Shown here in pieces: positions 8,021-16,835 of a stretch of 64,000 nt of DNA; position 1 is the first letter of the stretch, and each line of letters begins with the position of its first letter. The stretch spans positions 1 through 64,000 of the forward strand of contig UXAT02000002.1 in the NCBI GenBank assembly GCA_900609035.2, written 5' to 3'. The DNA comes from Candidatus Defluviicoccus seviourii (GTDB lineage: Bacteria; Pseudomonadota; Alphaproteobacteria; Rhodospirillales; Defluviicoccaceae). The notes under the pieces were generated by a model. The model was not told the DNA's origin, did no database searches, and saw only the letters and a list, made by a program, of their open reading frames with translations. A program made the position numbers and the translations under genes.

Positions 8021-11000
8021 ATGATGCGGCTAACTTGGGACCGTGTCCTTACGGCTCTGATCTTGCTCGTCATCGCGGGCTTCGGAGCATGGTTGATCAG
8101 CATCGAGATCGAGTCCTCGCCTCTGCAGGCGCGCCTGTTCTCGCGCTTTTCCGGAGAAATGAGCTACGCCACCGCGCCCGGACCGGCTGCGGAACCGCGC
8201 TTCGCCGGTGATGGGCCATACGACCAAAGGCTTGGCTATTCGGATCTGCCGCAGGTCATCGACACGCTGCAGGCGGAGAACTTTGTCATCGAGAGCCAGG
8301 CGCGGATGTCGGACGCGCTGCGCTCCTTCGTCGACTACGGCGGGTTCCCGATCTTTCCGGAGAAGGCCCAGGCCGGGCTCTCGATCCAAGATCGCGACGG
8401 CCGTTCTATCTACTTCGCGCTGCATCCTGAGCAGGTATTCCGCTCATTCGATGCGATTCCGCCGCTGATCGTCAATACGCTGCTCTACGTCGAGAATCGC
8501 GAGCTGCTCTCCGCTACGAGCGTGACCCACAATCCGGCGATCGAATGGGATCGATTCGCGTTTGCCTCAGCCAACATCGTCGTCGACAAGGTGATCTCGA
8601 CCGGTCATCGCTTCGGTGGCAGCACGCTGGCGACGCAGATCGAGAAGTTCCGCCATTCGCCGGAGGGGCGAACCGGCTCGGTGACCGAGAAGCTGCGCCA
8701 GATCGCGTCGGCCAGCATGCGCGCCTACGCGCAAGGCCCGGATACCAGCTCCTTCCGCCGCCAGGTCGTAATCGATTACCTGAATTCGACGCCGCTTTCG
8801 GCGCGGGCAGGCTTCGGCGAGGTGATCGGCCTCGGCGACGGCCTGTGGGCTTGGTACGGCACCGACTTCAATCAGGCGGTCAGCGCCCTTGGCCAGACGC
8901 CGCGCAGCGAGGCCGAGCACTATCAACGCGCGCGTATCTATAAGCAGGTCCTGAGCCTGCTGTTGGCGCAGCGCCGGCCTTCCTACTACCTGCTGCAGGG
9001 CCGCGACGAACTCGGCACGCTGACCGATAGCCATTTGCGGGTGCTGGCGGACGCCGGCATCATCAGCCTCGATCTGCGCGATCGGGCGCTCGCCACCGAT
9101 CTCGTTTTCCGCCACGATCCGCCGGCGCCGGCCGAGTTCTCGTTCATCGACCGCAAGGCGATCAACGCCATCCGCGCCCATCTCCTGAGCGTGTTCGGGA
9201 AATCGACCTTCTACGATCTCGACCGGCTCGACGTGCGGGCGGAGTCGACGCTCGACATGCCGACCCAGCGCCGCGTCATTGCCATGCTGCGCCGGATCGG
9301 CGACCCGAAGGAGGTGGCCGGCCTCGGACTCACCGGTGAGCGCCTGCTCGAGCCGGACTCCGCCGGCAACGTCAACTACAGTGTGACGATCTACGAGCGG
9401 CGCGAATACGGCAACTTCATGCGTGTGCAGGCGGACAACCTGGAGCGTCCACTCGACCTCAACGAGGGCGGCAAGCTCGATCTCGGTTCAACTGCCAAGC
9501 TGCGCACGCTGGTGAGCTATCTCGAGATCATCGCCCAGCTTCACGACCGCTATGCGCACCTGCCGGCGCGCGAACTGGCGGAAGTGGCGGAGGACGGCGC
9601 CGATCCGCTGACACAATGGTCGGTGGACTACCTGGTGCACGCGGGTGACCGTAACCTGCAGAGCATGATGGATGCCGCCATGCTGCGGCGCTATTCCGCC
9701 AATCCCGGCGAGGCCTTCTTCACCGGGCGCGGCCTGCACACCTTCGTGAATTTCGACAAGACGCACAACGGCCGCATCATGACGGTCGCGGAGGCGATGC
9801 GGTATTCCGTCAACCTCGTCTTCATCCGCATGATGCGCGACATCGTCCGCTTTCATCTGGCCGACGGTCCGACGGCGCCCGCCGAAATCCTGGGCTCGCC
9901 CTCGCACCCGGCACGGAAGGAATACCTCGAGCGCTTCGCGGATGAGGAGGGCAGCCTGTTTCTGTCGCGCTTCTTCCGGCGTTACCGTGGCCTCACGCCG
10001 GACGATGCCCTCTCGCTCCTGGCCAGCAGGTCGCGGCCGGTCGCGCATCGGCTGGCGGTGGTGTTCCGCTCGGTGCGGCCACGCGCAAGCGTCGCCGAAT
10101 TCAGCCAGTTCCTGCGCGCGCGCTTGCCGAACGCGGACCTCAGCGCGGCCGACCTCGAACATCTCTATGTCACCTATGGGCCGGACCGGTTCAGCCTCCA
10201 GGATCGTGGCTACATCGCCCGTGTCCATCCGCTTGAGCTGTGGCTGGTCGCGCACCTGCAGAAAGACCCGGCCTCGTCGCGGGCGGCGGTCCTGGCGGCG
10301 AGTGTCGATCAGCGCCAGGAGGTGTATGGCTGGCTGTTCAAGTCGAAGGTGCAGCGGGCCGCCAATACCCGCATCCGAATCATGCTGGAAGAAGACGCGT
10401 TCGAGAAGATCCACGACAGCTGGGAGCGGCTCGGCTACCCGTTCCCGACGCTGGTGCCCTCCTACGCGACCTCAATCGGCACCTCGGCTGACAGGCCTGC
10501 TGCGCTTGCCGAACTCATGGGGATCCTGGTCAACGAAGGCTTGCGGCTGCCGACGGTGCGCATCGACCGTGTGCACCTGGCGGAAGGAACTCCCTACGAA
10601 ACGCACATGGGCTTCTCTGTCGATCGTGTCGAACGGGTGTTGCCGCCGGAGCTGACCCGCACGGTCCGCCGCGCACTCAGCGATGTGGTCGAGAATGGGA
10701 CCGCGCGGCGGCTGGCAGGGACCTACCGCGACGCTAAGGGTGCCGTCATCCCGGTGGGCGGCAAGACCGGGACCGGTGACGAACTCGCCGATTCCGGGAA
10801 CCCCAAGGAACGCGAGGTGAGTCGCAGCGCGGCGTTCGTATTCTATCTTGGCGACCGCTTCTTTGGCGTCATCACCGCCCATGTGCCGGGCCAGTTCACG
10901 CGCCGCTACAACTTTACCAGCGCGTTACCGGTGCAGGTACTGAAGGTGCTGGCACCGGCCCTGCAGCCGCTCATCAACGATACGCCCGAACGTGAGCAGG

Positions 11001-11032
11001 GTGATGTCCTGGCCGCTGGATTTTCCCGTTAA
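8021..11032 (+). CDS. Divergent class A penicillin-binding protein
   Basis: About 1003 residues. One N-terminal membrane anchor (LTALILLVIAGFGAWLI) is followed by a GT51-like glycosyltransferase region and a transpeptidase region. GT51 motifs are recognisable but altered: VENRELL at E158 in place of the usual ED..F, GGSTLATQIEKF, EKLRQIASASMRA and VVIDYLN. Transpeptidase motifs are complete: STAK with Ser490, SVN with Ser596, and GGKTGTGDE with Lys915. It is longer than most PBPs, with an insertion of roughly 200 residues between SVN and KTG. The start at 8021 puts the membrane helix close to the N-terminus; 7937 is an in-frame alternative. It likely polymerises or crosslinks peptidoglycan at the periplasmic face. 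The L,D-transpeptidase gene follows 45 bp downstream. Confidence 0.8.
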   Translation: MMRLTWDRVLTALILLVIAGFGAWLISIEIESSPLQARLFSRFSGEMSYATAPGPAAEPRFAGDGPYDQRLGYSDLPQVIDTLQAENFVIESQARMSDALRSFVDYGGFPIFPEKAQAGLSIQDRDGRSIYFALHPEQVFRSFDAIPPLIVNTLLYVENRELLSATSVTHNPAIEWDRFAFASANIVVDKVISTGHRFGGSTLATQIEKFRHSPEGRTGSVTEKLRQIASASMRAYAQGPDTSSFRRQVVIDYLNSTPLSARAGFGEVIGLGDGLWAWYGTDFNQAVSALGQTPRSEAEHYQRARIYKQVLSLLLAQRRPSYYLLQGRDELGTLTDSHLRVLADAGIISLDLRDRALATDLVFRHDPPAPAEFSFIDRKAINAIRAHLLSVFGKSTFYDLDRLDVRAESTLDMPTQRRVIAMLRRIGDPKEVAGLGLTGERLLEPDSAGNVNYSVTIYERREYGNFMRVQADNLERPLDLNEGGKLDLGSTAKLRTLVSYLEIIAQLHDRYAHLPARELAEVAEDGADPLTQWSVDYLVHAGDRNLQSMMDAAMLRRYSANPGEAFFTGRGLHTFVNFDKTHNGRIMTVAEAMRYSVNLVFIRMMRDIVRFHLADGPTAPAEILGSPSHPARKEYLERFADEEGSLFLSRFFRRYRGLTPDDALSLLASRSRPVAHRLAVVFRSVRPRASVAEFSQFLRARLPNADLSAADLEHLYVTYGPDRFSLQDRGYIARVHPLELWLVAHLQKDPASSRAAVLAASVDQRQEVYGWLFKSKVQRAANTRIRIMLEEDAFEKIHDSWERLGYPFPTLVPSYATSIGTSADRPAALAELMGILVNEGLRLPTVRIDRVHLAEGTPYETHMGFSVDRVERVLPPELTRTVRRALSDVVENGTARRLAGTYRDAKGAVIPVGGKTGTGDELADSGNPKEREVSRSAAFVFYLGDRFFGVITAHVPGQFTRRYNFTSALPVQVLKVLAPALQPLINDTPEREQGDVLAAGFSR

Positions 11033-11077
11033 GGACGTCCAGATTAGGGCCGGGAACTTGCTTGGTCGGGAGACGAG

Positions 11078-12082
11078 ATGCTTAGACGGTTTGGCGCCAC
11101 TAAGGGCGGCAGTGGAGATCCGCGCGGGCGGTGGGTAAGCCGGCGAGCGGCGATGGGCACGCTCGCAGGTGGCGTGGTGTCGCTCGCATTGATGCGCGCG
11201 ACGGTCGCGCAGGAAACGACGACTGCGGCGCTGACCGATCACGACGCTACCCCGCCCGCGCTGGTGGGCGACATCCAGGGCGAGATGGCCTCGACCCTCA
11301 CGTTTGCCAACGATACGCTGCTCGATATCGCGCGTGCCGAGGACTTGGGCCTGGTCGAGCTGATGGCCGCCAATCCCGGCGTCGATCCGTGGTATCCGGG
11401 AGTGAACGTCAATCTCGTCCTGCCGACTGCCCACATCGTGCCGGACGCCCCTCGCACCGGGATTATCGTCAACCTGGCCGAACTGCGGCTCTACTATTTC
11501 CATCCGGAAAAGGGCCTGTTCTCGTTCCCGCTCGGTGTCGGCAAGGATGGCTTCGGCACGCCCTTGGGCCAGACCAAGATCGTCCGCAAGGTCGATGGGC
11601 CGACGTGGTATCCCACTGAGGGCAAGCTGGCGGAGGATCCGACGCTGCCCAAGGTCGTGCCGCCGGGGCCGGATAATCCTTTGGGCGAGTTCGCCCTCTA
11701 CCTCGGCTGGCCGACCTATCTGATCCATGGGACTTCCAAGCCCTACGGCGTCGGCCGGCGCGTCAGCCGCGGCTGCATCCGCATGTTTCCGGAAGACATC
11801 GCCTGGATGTACGAGAACGTCGCGGTCGGCACGCCGGTTGTCACTGTAGCCCAATCGGTCAAGTTCGGCCGCCGCAACGGCGTCCTCTATCTTGAGGTCC
11901 ACCCGACGCTGGAACAGATCGATCAGATCGAGGACGAGGGCGCGTTCAAGCCGGCCCCGATTCCCGACTATACCGATATGGTGCTGCTGGCGGCCGGCGA
12001 GCAGATCGAACGGATTGACTGGCGAGCGGTTGACCGCGCCTTCGCCGAACGCCGCGGCTATCCGATCGCGATCACGCGTTAA
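11078..12082 (+). CDS. L,D-transpeptidase (YkuD/ErfK type), Tat-like signal
   Basis: A 334-residue protein with a twin-arginine-like signal (SRRAAMGTLAGGVVSLAL), a LysM-like region (FANDTLLDIARAEDLG...MAANPGVDPWYPG) and a YkuD catalytic domain. The domain carries IHGTSKPYGVGRRVSRGCIRM, with catalytic His217 and Cys233. It forms 3-3 crosslinks or attaches proteins to peptidoglycan in the periplasm. The spacing behind the PBP suggests a shared envelope operon. Its last 4 bases overlap the stop of the convergent lipoprotein gene. Confidence 0.9.
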   Translation: MLRRFGATKGGSGDPRGRWVSRRAAMGTLAGGVVSLALMRATVAQETTTAALTDHDATPPALVGDIQGEMASTLTFANDTLLDIARAEDLGLVELMAANPGVDPWYPGVNVNLVLPTAHIVPDAPRTGIIVNLAELRLYYFHPEKGLFSFPLGVGKDGFGTPLGQTKIVRKVDGPTWYPTEGKLAEDPTLPKVVPPGPDNPLGEFALYLGWPTYLIHGTSKPYGVGRRVSRGCIRMFPEDIAWMYENVAVGTPVVTVAQSVKFGRRNGVLYLEVHPTLEQIDQIEDEGAFKPAPIPDYTDMVLLAAGEQIERIDWRAVDRAFAERRGYPIAITR

Positions 12083-12681
12083 GGCAACGGAGGTGCCGAC
12101 ACGGCAGCCGCCGCCGGTACTGCCGGTGCTGGCTGTGGGGGCGGGGATAGCGGTGCGCTGGCGGCTCCGAGGCCGGCCGCTGCCGCGGCTGGCCCCGCGG
12201 CAGGTAAGGTCGCTGTCGGATCGGGAAAAACCCGGCGGTACTTGCCGCCGAGCTGCACCAACACCGGCGTGCCGTTGGCGATCGGCGCCTCATCGCCGTC
12301 GCGGTTCTGCGTCAGCATGATGCGCCGCCCATCGGACAGCTGAATCACGTACTCGATGCCCTCCCGGCTGTTGATACCGCGCTCGGTTGCGTAGCCGAGA
12401 CCGGCACCCAGCACAGCGCCAATCATGGCCGCCCAGCCGTTATCGGTTGCCATGCCGGTTCCGGCACCACCGAGCACACCGCCGGCAGCGGCGCCGGCAT
12501 CGGACGTCTGCCCGCGGATGGAGACGATGCGCGAAGCGGCAATCTGGCCGCTCGCCACCGGCGCGGTCTTCCCGACATCCTTGTCGTTGTAGATGTCGCG
12601 CGTGGAGTGGGTACAGCTGATGAGGGAAGAACAACAAATGGCGGCGGAGAGGAAACGCAGAATCGGGCTACCGGCCATCAT
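12079..12681 (-). CDS. Glycine-zipper outer-membrane lipoprotein
   Basis: A 200-residue protein with a lipoprotein signal ending LISC (Cys23). A Gly/Ala zipper follows (AAAGGVLGGAGTGMATDNGWAA, cited in part, then GAVLGAGLGYATERG). After that come a beta-rich segment (YVIQLSDGRRIMLTQNRDG) and a Pro/Ala-rich tail. SlyB/YcfJ-type proteins of this shape stabilise the outer membrane. Paired ATGs at 12681 and 12678 are both possible starts. It converges on, and overlaps by 4 bp, the L,D-transpeptidase gene. Confidence 0.8.
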   Translation of the reverse strand: MMAGSPILRFLSAAICCSSLISCTHSTRDIYNDKDVGKTAPVASGQIAASRIVSIRGQTSDAGAAAGGVLGGAGTGMATDNGWAAMIGAVLGAGLGYATERGINSREGIEYVIQLSDGRRIMLTQNRDGDEAPIANGTPVLVQLGGKYRRVFPDPTATLPAAGPAAAAAGLGAASAPLSPPPQPAPAVPAAAAVSAPPLP

Positions 12682-12861
12682 CGCTCACGGCACAGTTGGT
12701 CCATATGGGTACTTTACCACTCGAAGCGATCCTAACAAAGCCCTATGATCGCGCCTGACGCGGGCAGTCATTCCGGGGGATGTCTTGTTGCACTGGCCGT
12801 TGATGACCGCCGTTCGGAATGTTGGACGCGCCTTGCAAGTCTCCGGGATTGGAGTAATATC

Positions 12862-13320
12862 ATGGCGAATCCGGAGATGCGAATGTACGCCCAGCTCGCC
12901 TACCCAAAGTCAGCCTACGAGCCATCGCCTTTGATCAACTTGAACGAGCCGGCAGAACGGGAACGTTTGAGCCCTGCCGCTCTTCAGGCCTTTTTCAACA
13001 TCATGGAGAAGTGGGCGGTCAGAGATCGCGATGCGCGCGCCCTGTTGGGCGGCGTTTCGAATGGCGTGTTCTACGAAATGAAGAAGAACCCCAACCGTTC
13101 CCTCACCATCGATGGGCTGGCACGGATCTCGCTCCTTATCGGCATCTTCAAGGGCCTCAACATCCTCTACCCGGCGGACCTGGCGGATGCCTGGGTGACT
13201 CTGCCGAACAAGAACCGACTCTTCGGTGGCGGAACGCCTTTGTCCTACATGGTCGAGGGCGGGCTAGCCGCTATGTGGACCGTTAGGCGGTTGGTCGACT
13301 CCCGGCGGGGCGGGTATTGA
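12862..13320 (+). CDS. Xre/MbcA/ParS-type antitoxin
   Basis: A 152-residue protein. An N-terminal helix-turn-helix-like region carries SPAALQAFFNIMEKWAV. The C-terminal toxin-binding domain shows LTIDGLARISLLIGIFKGLN and WVTLPNKNRLFGGGTPLSYM, close to the DUF2384 signature. It should neutralise the RES toxin encoded immediately downstream and autorepress the operon. GGAG lies 7 nt before the ATG at 12862, which selects this start over an upstream one at 12745. The stop overlaps the toxin start by 3 bases. Confidence 0.88.
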   Translation: MANPEMRMYAQLAYPKSAYEPSPLINLNEPAERERLSPAALQAFFNIMEKWAVRDRDARALLGGVSNGVFYEMKKNPNRSLTIDGLARISLLIGIFKGLNILYPADLADAWVTLPNKNRLFGGGTPLSYMVEGGLAAMWTVRRLVDSRRGGY

Positions 13321-14003
13321 CGGCACCTCTGCCGGTTTCTCTGATCCGTCAGTTCGACACGCATCGGCTGATACCGTCGAAGTACAGCGACAACAGCGAC
13401 AGCGTGCTTACGCGCATCGCTGACGATGACGCACACCTGAAAGACATCTTCGATCTCGATCACGCGACGAACGATCGTGTTCTAGCTGAGCACGATCGGC
13501 GGCCGGGTATCGGGTTGGGTGAACTTGTTTTCGGAGTCCCCTGTTACCGGATCGTCAATGCCGCCTTCTGCCATGCCCATCCCTTTGGCAGCCGCTTCAA
13601 TGGGCCCGACCGGGGTGCTTGGTATGGTGGGTTCTCAGTCCAAACCTCGATTGCGGAAGTTGCCTTTCACAAACGGATCGAGCTTGCCGAGGTGTCCTGG
13701 TCAAAGCCGGTTTCCATGACCTACGACGACTATCTGGCTGATTTTACGGGCATCTTTCATGATCTCCGTGGCGCCGTTGCCTTCGCTGCGTACCTCGATC
13801 CTGACAGCTACATCGAATCCCAACGGTTGGCCCAACAGCTTCTTGACGGGGGATCGGTGGGGATCGTGTATCCAAGTGTCCGTCATAGCAATGGGACCTG
13901 CATCGTTTGCTTCCGTCCCGCGGTGGTGGGCAACGTCCGCAAGAGCGAAACGTTTCGGTTCGTGTTCGCGGATGCCGCGGAACCAACGGTTGTTCCTGTC
14001 TGA
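13317..14003 (+). CDS. RES-family NAD+-degrading toxin
   Basis: A 228-residue RES-domain protein. The diagnostic stretch GSRFNGPDRGAWYGG is followed by TSIAEVAFHKR, and an upstream Arg lies in VSLIRQFDTHR. RES toxins phosphorolyse or hydrolyse NAD+, causing growth arrest. The start is a TTG at 13317 overlapping the antitoxin stop (TTGA), implying translational coupling and low toxin yield. It is longer than minimal RES domains because of an N-terminal extension with DIFDLDHATNDR, also seen in larger family members. Confidence 0.88.
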   Translation: MTAPLPVSLIRQFDTHRLIPSKYSDNSDSVLTRIADDDAHLKDIFDLDHATNDRVLAEHDRRPGIGLGELVFGVPCYRIVNAAFCHAHPFGSRFNGPDRGAWYGGFSVQTSIAEVAFHKRIELAEVSWSKPVSMTYDDYLADFTGIFHDLRGAVAFAAYLDPDSYIESQRLAQQLLDGGSVGIVYPSVRHSNGTCIVCFRPAVVGNVRKSETFRFVFADAAEPTVVPV

Positions 14004-14140
14004 ACCCATCCGGTTGATCGGCTTGGCCTCACCGGCGGCCGCCGTTCAACGCAGTGGTGGCCGCGACGTTGTTGCCGTGACAGCGCTGCCGATCCAGGTT
14101 ATCGATTGCCGCACCGGCAAATTGGCGCACAGGGCAGGGG

Positions 14141-15217
14141 ATGACCCGCTTTACTCGCAAGCATAACCGGATCGGCATTCTCACCTCGGGCGGTGATTGC
14201 GCCGGCCTCAACGCCGCGATCCGCGCCGTGACCTTTCGCGCCATCGAGCAGCACGGGCTTGCCGTGGTCGGCATCAACGACGGCACCGCGGGCCTGCTCG
14301 AACGGCCGGTCAAGCAAATGGACCTGACGATGAAGGTCTTTGCTGGCAATTATTTGCGCATGGGCGGCACCCTGCTCGGCACGGTCAACAAGGGCGATCC
14401 GTTCGCCTATCCAATGCCGGACGGCAGCGTCAAGGACCGGTCTGCCGAGGCGATCGAAGGCTTTCGCACGCTCGACTTGGACGCTCTCATCGGCATCGGC
14501 GGCGATGGTTCGATGCGGATCCTGAGCCGGCTGGCAACGCAGGGCCGGATTCCGTTCATCGGCATTCCGAAAACCATCGATAACGACGTCGCCCGCACCG
14601 ATTTCGCTATCGGCTACATGAGCGCGGTCGATGTTGCGGTCGATGCGCTCGACCGGCTGCAACCGACCGCCGCCAGCCATCGCCGCGTGATGGTGCTGGA
14701 GGTGATGGGACGCGATGTCGGTTGGATCGCGATCGCGGCCGGTATCGCCGGTGGGGCCGATGTCGTGCTGATCCCTGAAGTCCCGGTCTCGATGGCCAAG
14801 GTCGCCGCGAAACTGAAGGCAGTGAGCGCGCAGGGGCGCAACCATGCGCTGGTGGTTGTCGCCGAGGGCGTGCGTCTTCCGCCCGAGACCGACCTGAAGG
14901 CGGATTGCCGCAGCGCAGGCGGCATCGTCGCCGACATGATCGCGGAGGCAACGGGGGCGGAGACCCGCGTCACCGTGCTGGGCCACGTCCAGCGCGGCGG
15001 CAGCCCGAATGCCTTCGACCGCATTCTGGCTTCGTCCTTGGGGGCACATGCCGCCGATCTTGCGGCACGCGGTCTGTCCGATCGGATCGTCATCTGGGAT
15101 CGCGGCAAGATCGTCGACGTGCCGCTGAGCAGCGTCGCTGGCCAGACCCGGGCACTGAAGCTTGACGGCACATTGGTGGAGACAGCGCGACGGATGGGGA
15201 TCTGTCTTGGTGATTAG
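14141..15217 (+). CDS. pfkA: 6-phosphofructokinase (group A)
   Basis: A 358-residue cytosolic enzyme phosphorylating fructose 6-phosphate. N-terminal ILTSGGDCAGLNAAI, phosphoryl-donor loop GGDGS (120-124), catalytic loop PKTIDND (143-149) and MGRDVGW, plus GHVQRGG, are all present. The position corresponding to E. coli Gly104 is Gly123 (ATP type), while the Gly124 position is Lys144, a combination seen in ATP-dependent group III enzymes. ATP use is therefore more likely than pyrophosphate use. It ends 51 bp before nhaA on the same strand. Confidence 0.9.
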   Translation: MTRFTRKHNRIGILTSGGDCAGLNAAIRAVTFRAIEQHGLAVVGINDGTAGLLERPVKQMDLTMKVFAGNYLRMGGTLLGTVNKGDPFAYPMPDGSVKDRSAEAIEGFRTLDLDALIGIGGDGSMRILSRLATQGRIPFIGIPKTIDNDVARTDFAIGYMSAVDVAVDALDRLQPTAASHRRVMVLEVMGRDVGWIAIAAGIAGGADVVLIPEVPVSMAKVAAKLKAVSAQGRNHALVVVAEGVRLPPETDLKADCRSAGGIVADMIAEATGAETRVTVLGHVQRGGSPNAFDRILASSLGAHAADLAARGLSDRIVIWDRGKIVDVPLSSVAGQTRALKLDGTLVETARRMGICLGD

Positions 15218-15268
15218 AGGAGAGAAGATGCGGCCGGACTCATTGCGTTCACGGCGAGGATACCTGCG

Positions 15269-16459
15269 ATGCCGCTAAGTTTGCTGCGAGCCTTCTTCCG
15301 GCTGGAGGCGGCGGGCGGGATCGTGCTGGTGCTCGCGTCGGCTGCTGCCATCTGGGCGGCGAATTCGTCGCTCGCGCCCTATTACCAGGCCTTTCTCGAC
15401 CTGCGTGCGGAGGTCCGCATCGGTGATCTCGCGATCGCCAAGCCGCTTCTGTTGTGGATCAACGACGGTTTGATGGCGATCTTCTTCTTCCTCGTCGGCC
15501 TGGAGATGAAGCGCGAGTTCCGCGAGGGGGAACTGTCAACCCGCTCCCAGGTTCTTCTGCCAGCGGTGGCCGCGGTCGGCGGCATGGCCGTCCCGGCGGC
15601 GATCTATGTGGCGATGAACGCGGGCGAGCCGGAAAACCTTTCCGGCTGGGCCATTCCTTCGGCGACTGACATCGCCTTTGCGCTTGGCGTCCTTTCGGTG
15701 CTGGGTTCGCGCGTTCCCGTCTCATTGAAGGTCCTTCTCACGGCGATTGCGATCTTCGATGACCTGGGCGCGATCGTGATTATCGCCCTGTTCTATAGCG
15801 GCGCGTTGTCAGCCTTCTCGTTGGCGCTCGCGGGCGTAGCGCTCGGCGTGCTGGCGGCGCTCAACCTTCTCGGTGTCACCCACCGTGCGCCCTACATCCT
15901 GGTGGGCTTGGTGCTGTGGGTTTGCGTGCTGAAATCGGGCGTGCATGCGACCCTTGCCGGGGTGCTCCTGGCGATGGCCATTCCGATGGGAGGTGGGGAA
16001 GGTGGCTCATCGCCACTGAAGGAGACCGAGCACGATCTCCATCCCTGGGTCGCGTTCGCGGTTCTGCCGCTGTTCGGCTTTGCCAACGCCGGCGTATCCC
16101 TTGCCGGAGTGACGTGGGGTAGTCTCCTGGAGCCAGTGACACTCGGCGTTGGGCTCGGCCTGCTGATTGGCAAGCAGGTCGGAGTCTTTGGTGTCTTCTT
16201 GTTGGCCATCCGCAGCGGCCTTGCGCCGATGCCTTCGGGCGCAAACTGGCTGCAACTTTACGGTGTCGCCGTCCTGTGCGGCATCGGCTTCACAATGAGC
16301 CTGTTCATCGGCGGCCTGTCCTGGGAGGATGGCCGGTTCGACGCGCCATTGCGGATGGGCGTGTTGACGGGTTCGGTGATGGCTGCGATCCTTGGCCTCG
16401 TCGTGTTCGCCCTGGCTTTAGCGAAGCCGGTGGCAGCAGTGGAAGAAGGCGAGAACTAA
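15269..16459 (+). CDS. nhaA: Na+/H+ antiporter NhaA
   Basis: A 396-residue inner-membrane antiporter that exchanges cytosolic Na+ for protons and supports pH and sodium homeostasis. Signature segments are [33 protein letters not shown] and [14 protein letters not shown], the last carrying the paired Asp that bind Na+. About eleven to twelve hydrophobic helices are present and length is normal. The TAA stop shares its final base with the ATG of the next small gene. Confidence 0.94.
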   Translation: MPLSLLRAFFRLEAAGGIVLVLASAAAIWAANSSLAPYYQAFLDLRAEVRIGDLAIAKPLLLWINDGLMAIFFFLVGLEMKREFREGELSTRSQVLLPAVAAVGGMAVPAAIYVAMNAGEPENLSGWAIPSATDIAFALGVLSVLGSRVPVSLKVLLTAIAIFDDLGAIVIIALFYSGALSAFSLALAGVALGVLAALNLLGVTHRAPYILVGLVLWVCVLKSGVHATLAGVLLAMAIPMGGGEGGSSPLKETEHDLHPWVAFAVLPLFGFANAGVSLAGVTWGSLLEPVTLGVGLGLLIGKQVGVFGVFLLAIRSGLAPMPSGANWLQLYGVAVLCGIGFTMSLFIGGLSWEDGRFDAPLRMGVLTGSVMAAILGLVVFALALAKPVAAVEEGEN

Positions 16460-16779
16460 TGCGGACGTGCACGCTGAGGGCTGGCGGCATCGTGCTCGCG
16501 GCAATCGCCGCGGTTACCGCTTCTGGCTGCGAACTCGGGATGTACAGCTACGGCAGAGCGGCGAATGACGTTTGCCCGCCGTGGACGACCGGGTGCTCGG
16601 CGGTCGTTGACGCCGCCGGTGACGGTCCCGTGCGGGCAGCGCCCGCCTTGGCCGAACGCGACGCGATCGTGGAGGCGGCAGAGGCGGCGCCGGTCCGCCA
16701 ATGCACGACTGTCCCGCTCGCCTGCCAGGGCGCAACGATTGCCGACGTGATCGTCGATCAATACGTCGCGCAGTTCTGA
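16459..16779 (+). CDS. Small putative lipoprotein
   Basis: A 106-residue protein with a hydrophobic signal ending TASGC, a lipobox, followed by a Cys-containing region (NDVCPPWTTGCSAV, CTTVPLACQG). No family is recognised. It is translationally coupled to nhaA by a TAATG overlap, so it is probably made with the antiporter. Confidence 0.6.
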   Translation: MRTCTLRAGGIVLAAIAAVTASGCELGMYSYGRAANDVCPPWTTGCSAVVDAAGDGPVRAAPALAERDAIVEAAEAAPVRQCTTVPLACQGATIADVIVDQYVAQF

Positions 16780-16835
16780 TTGGTGGCCAGACCGCTGGCC
16801 ATGGTCGGCCACCGAACCGTTGCCTCCCGCGCTCA

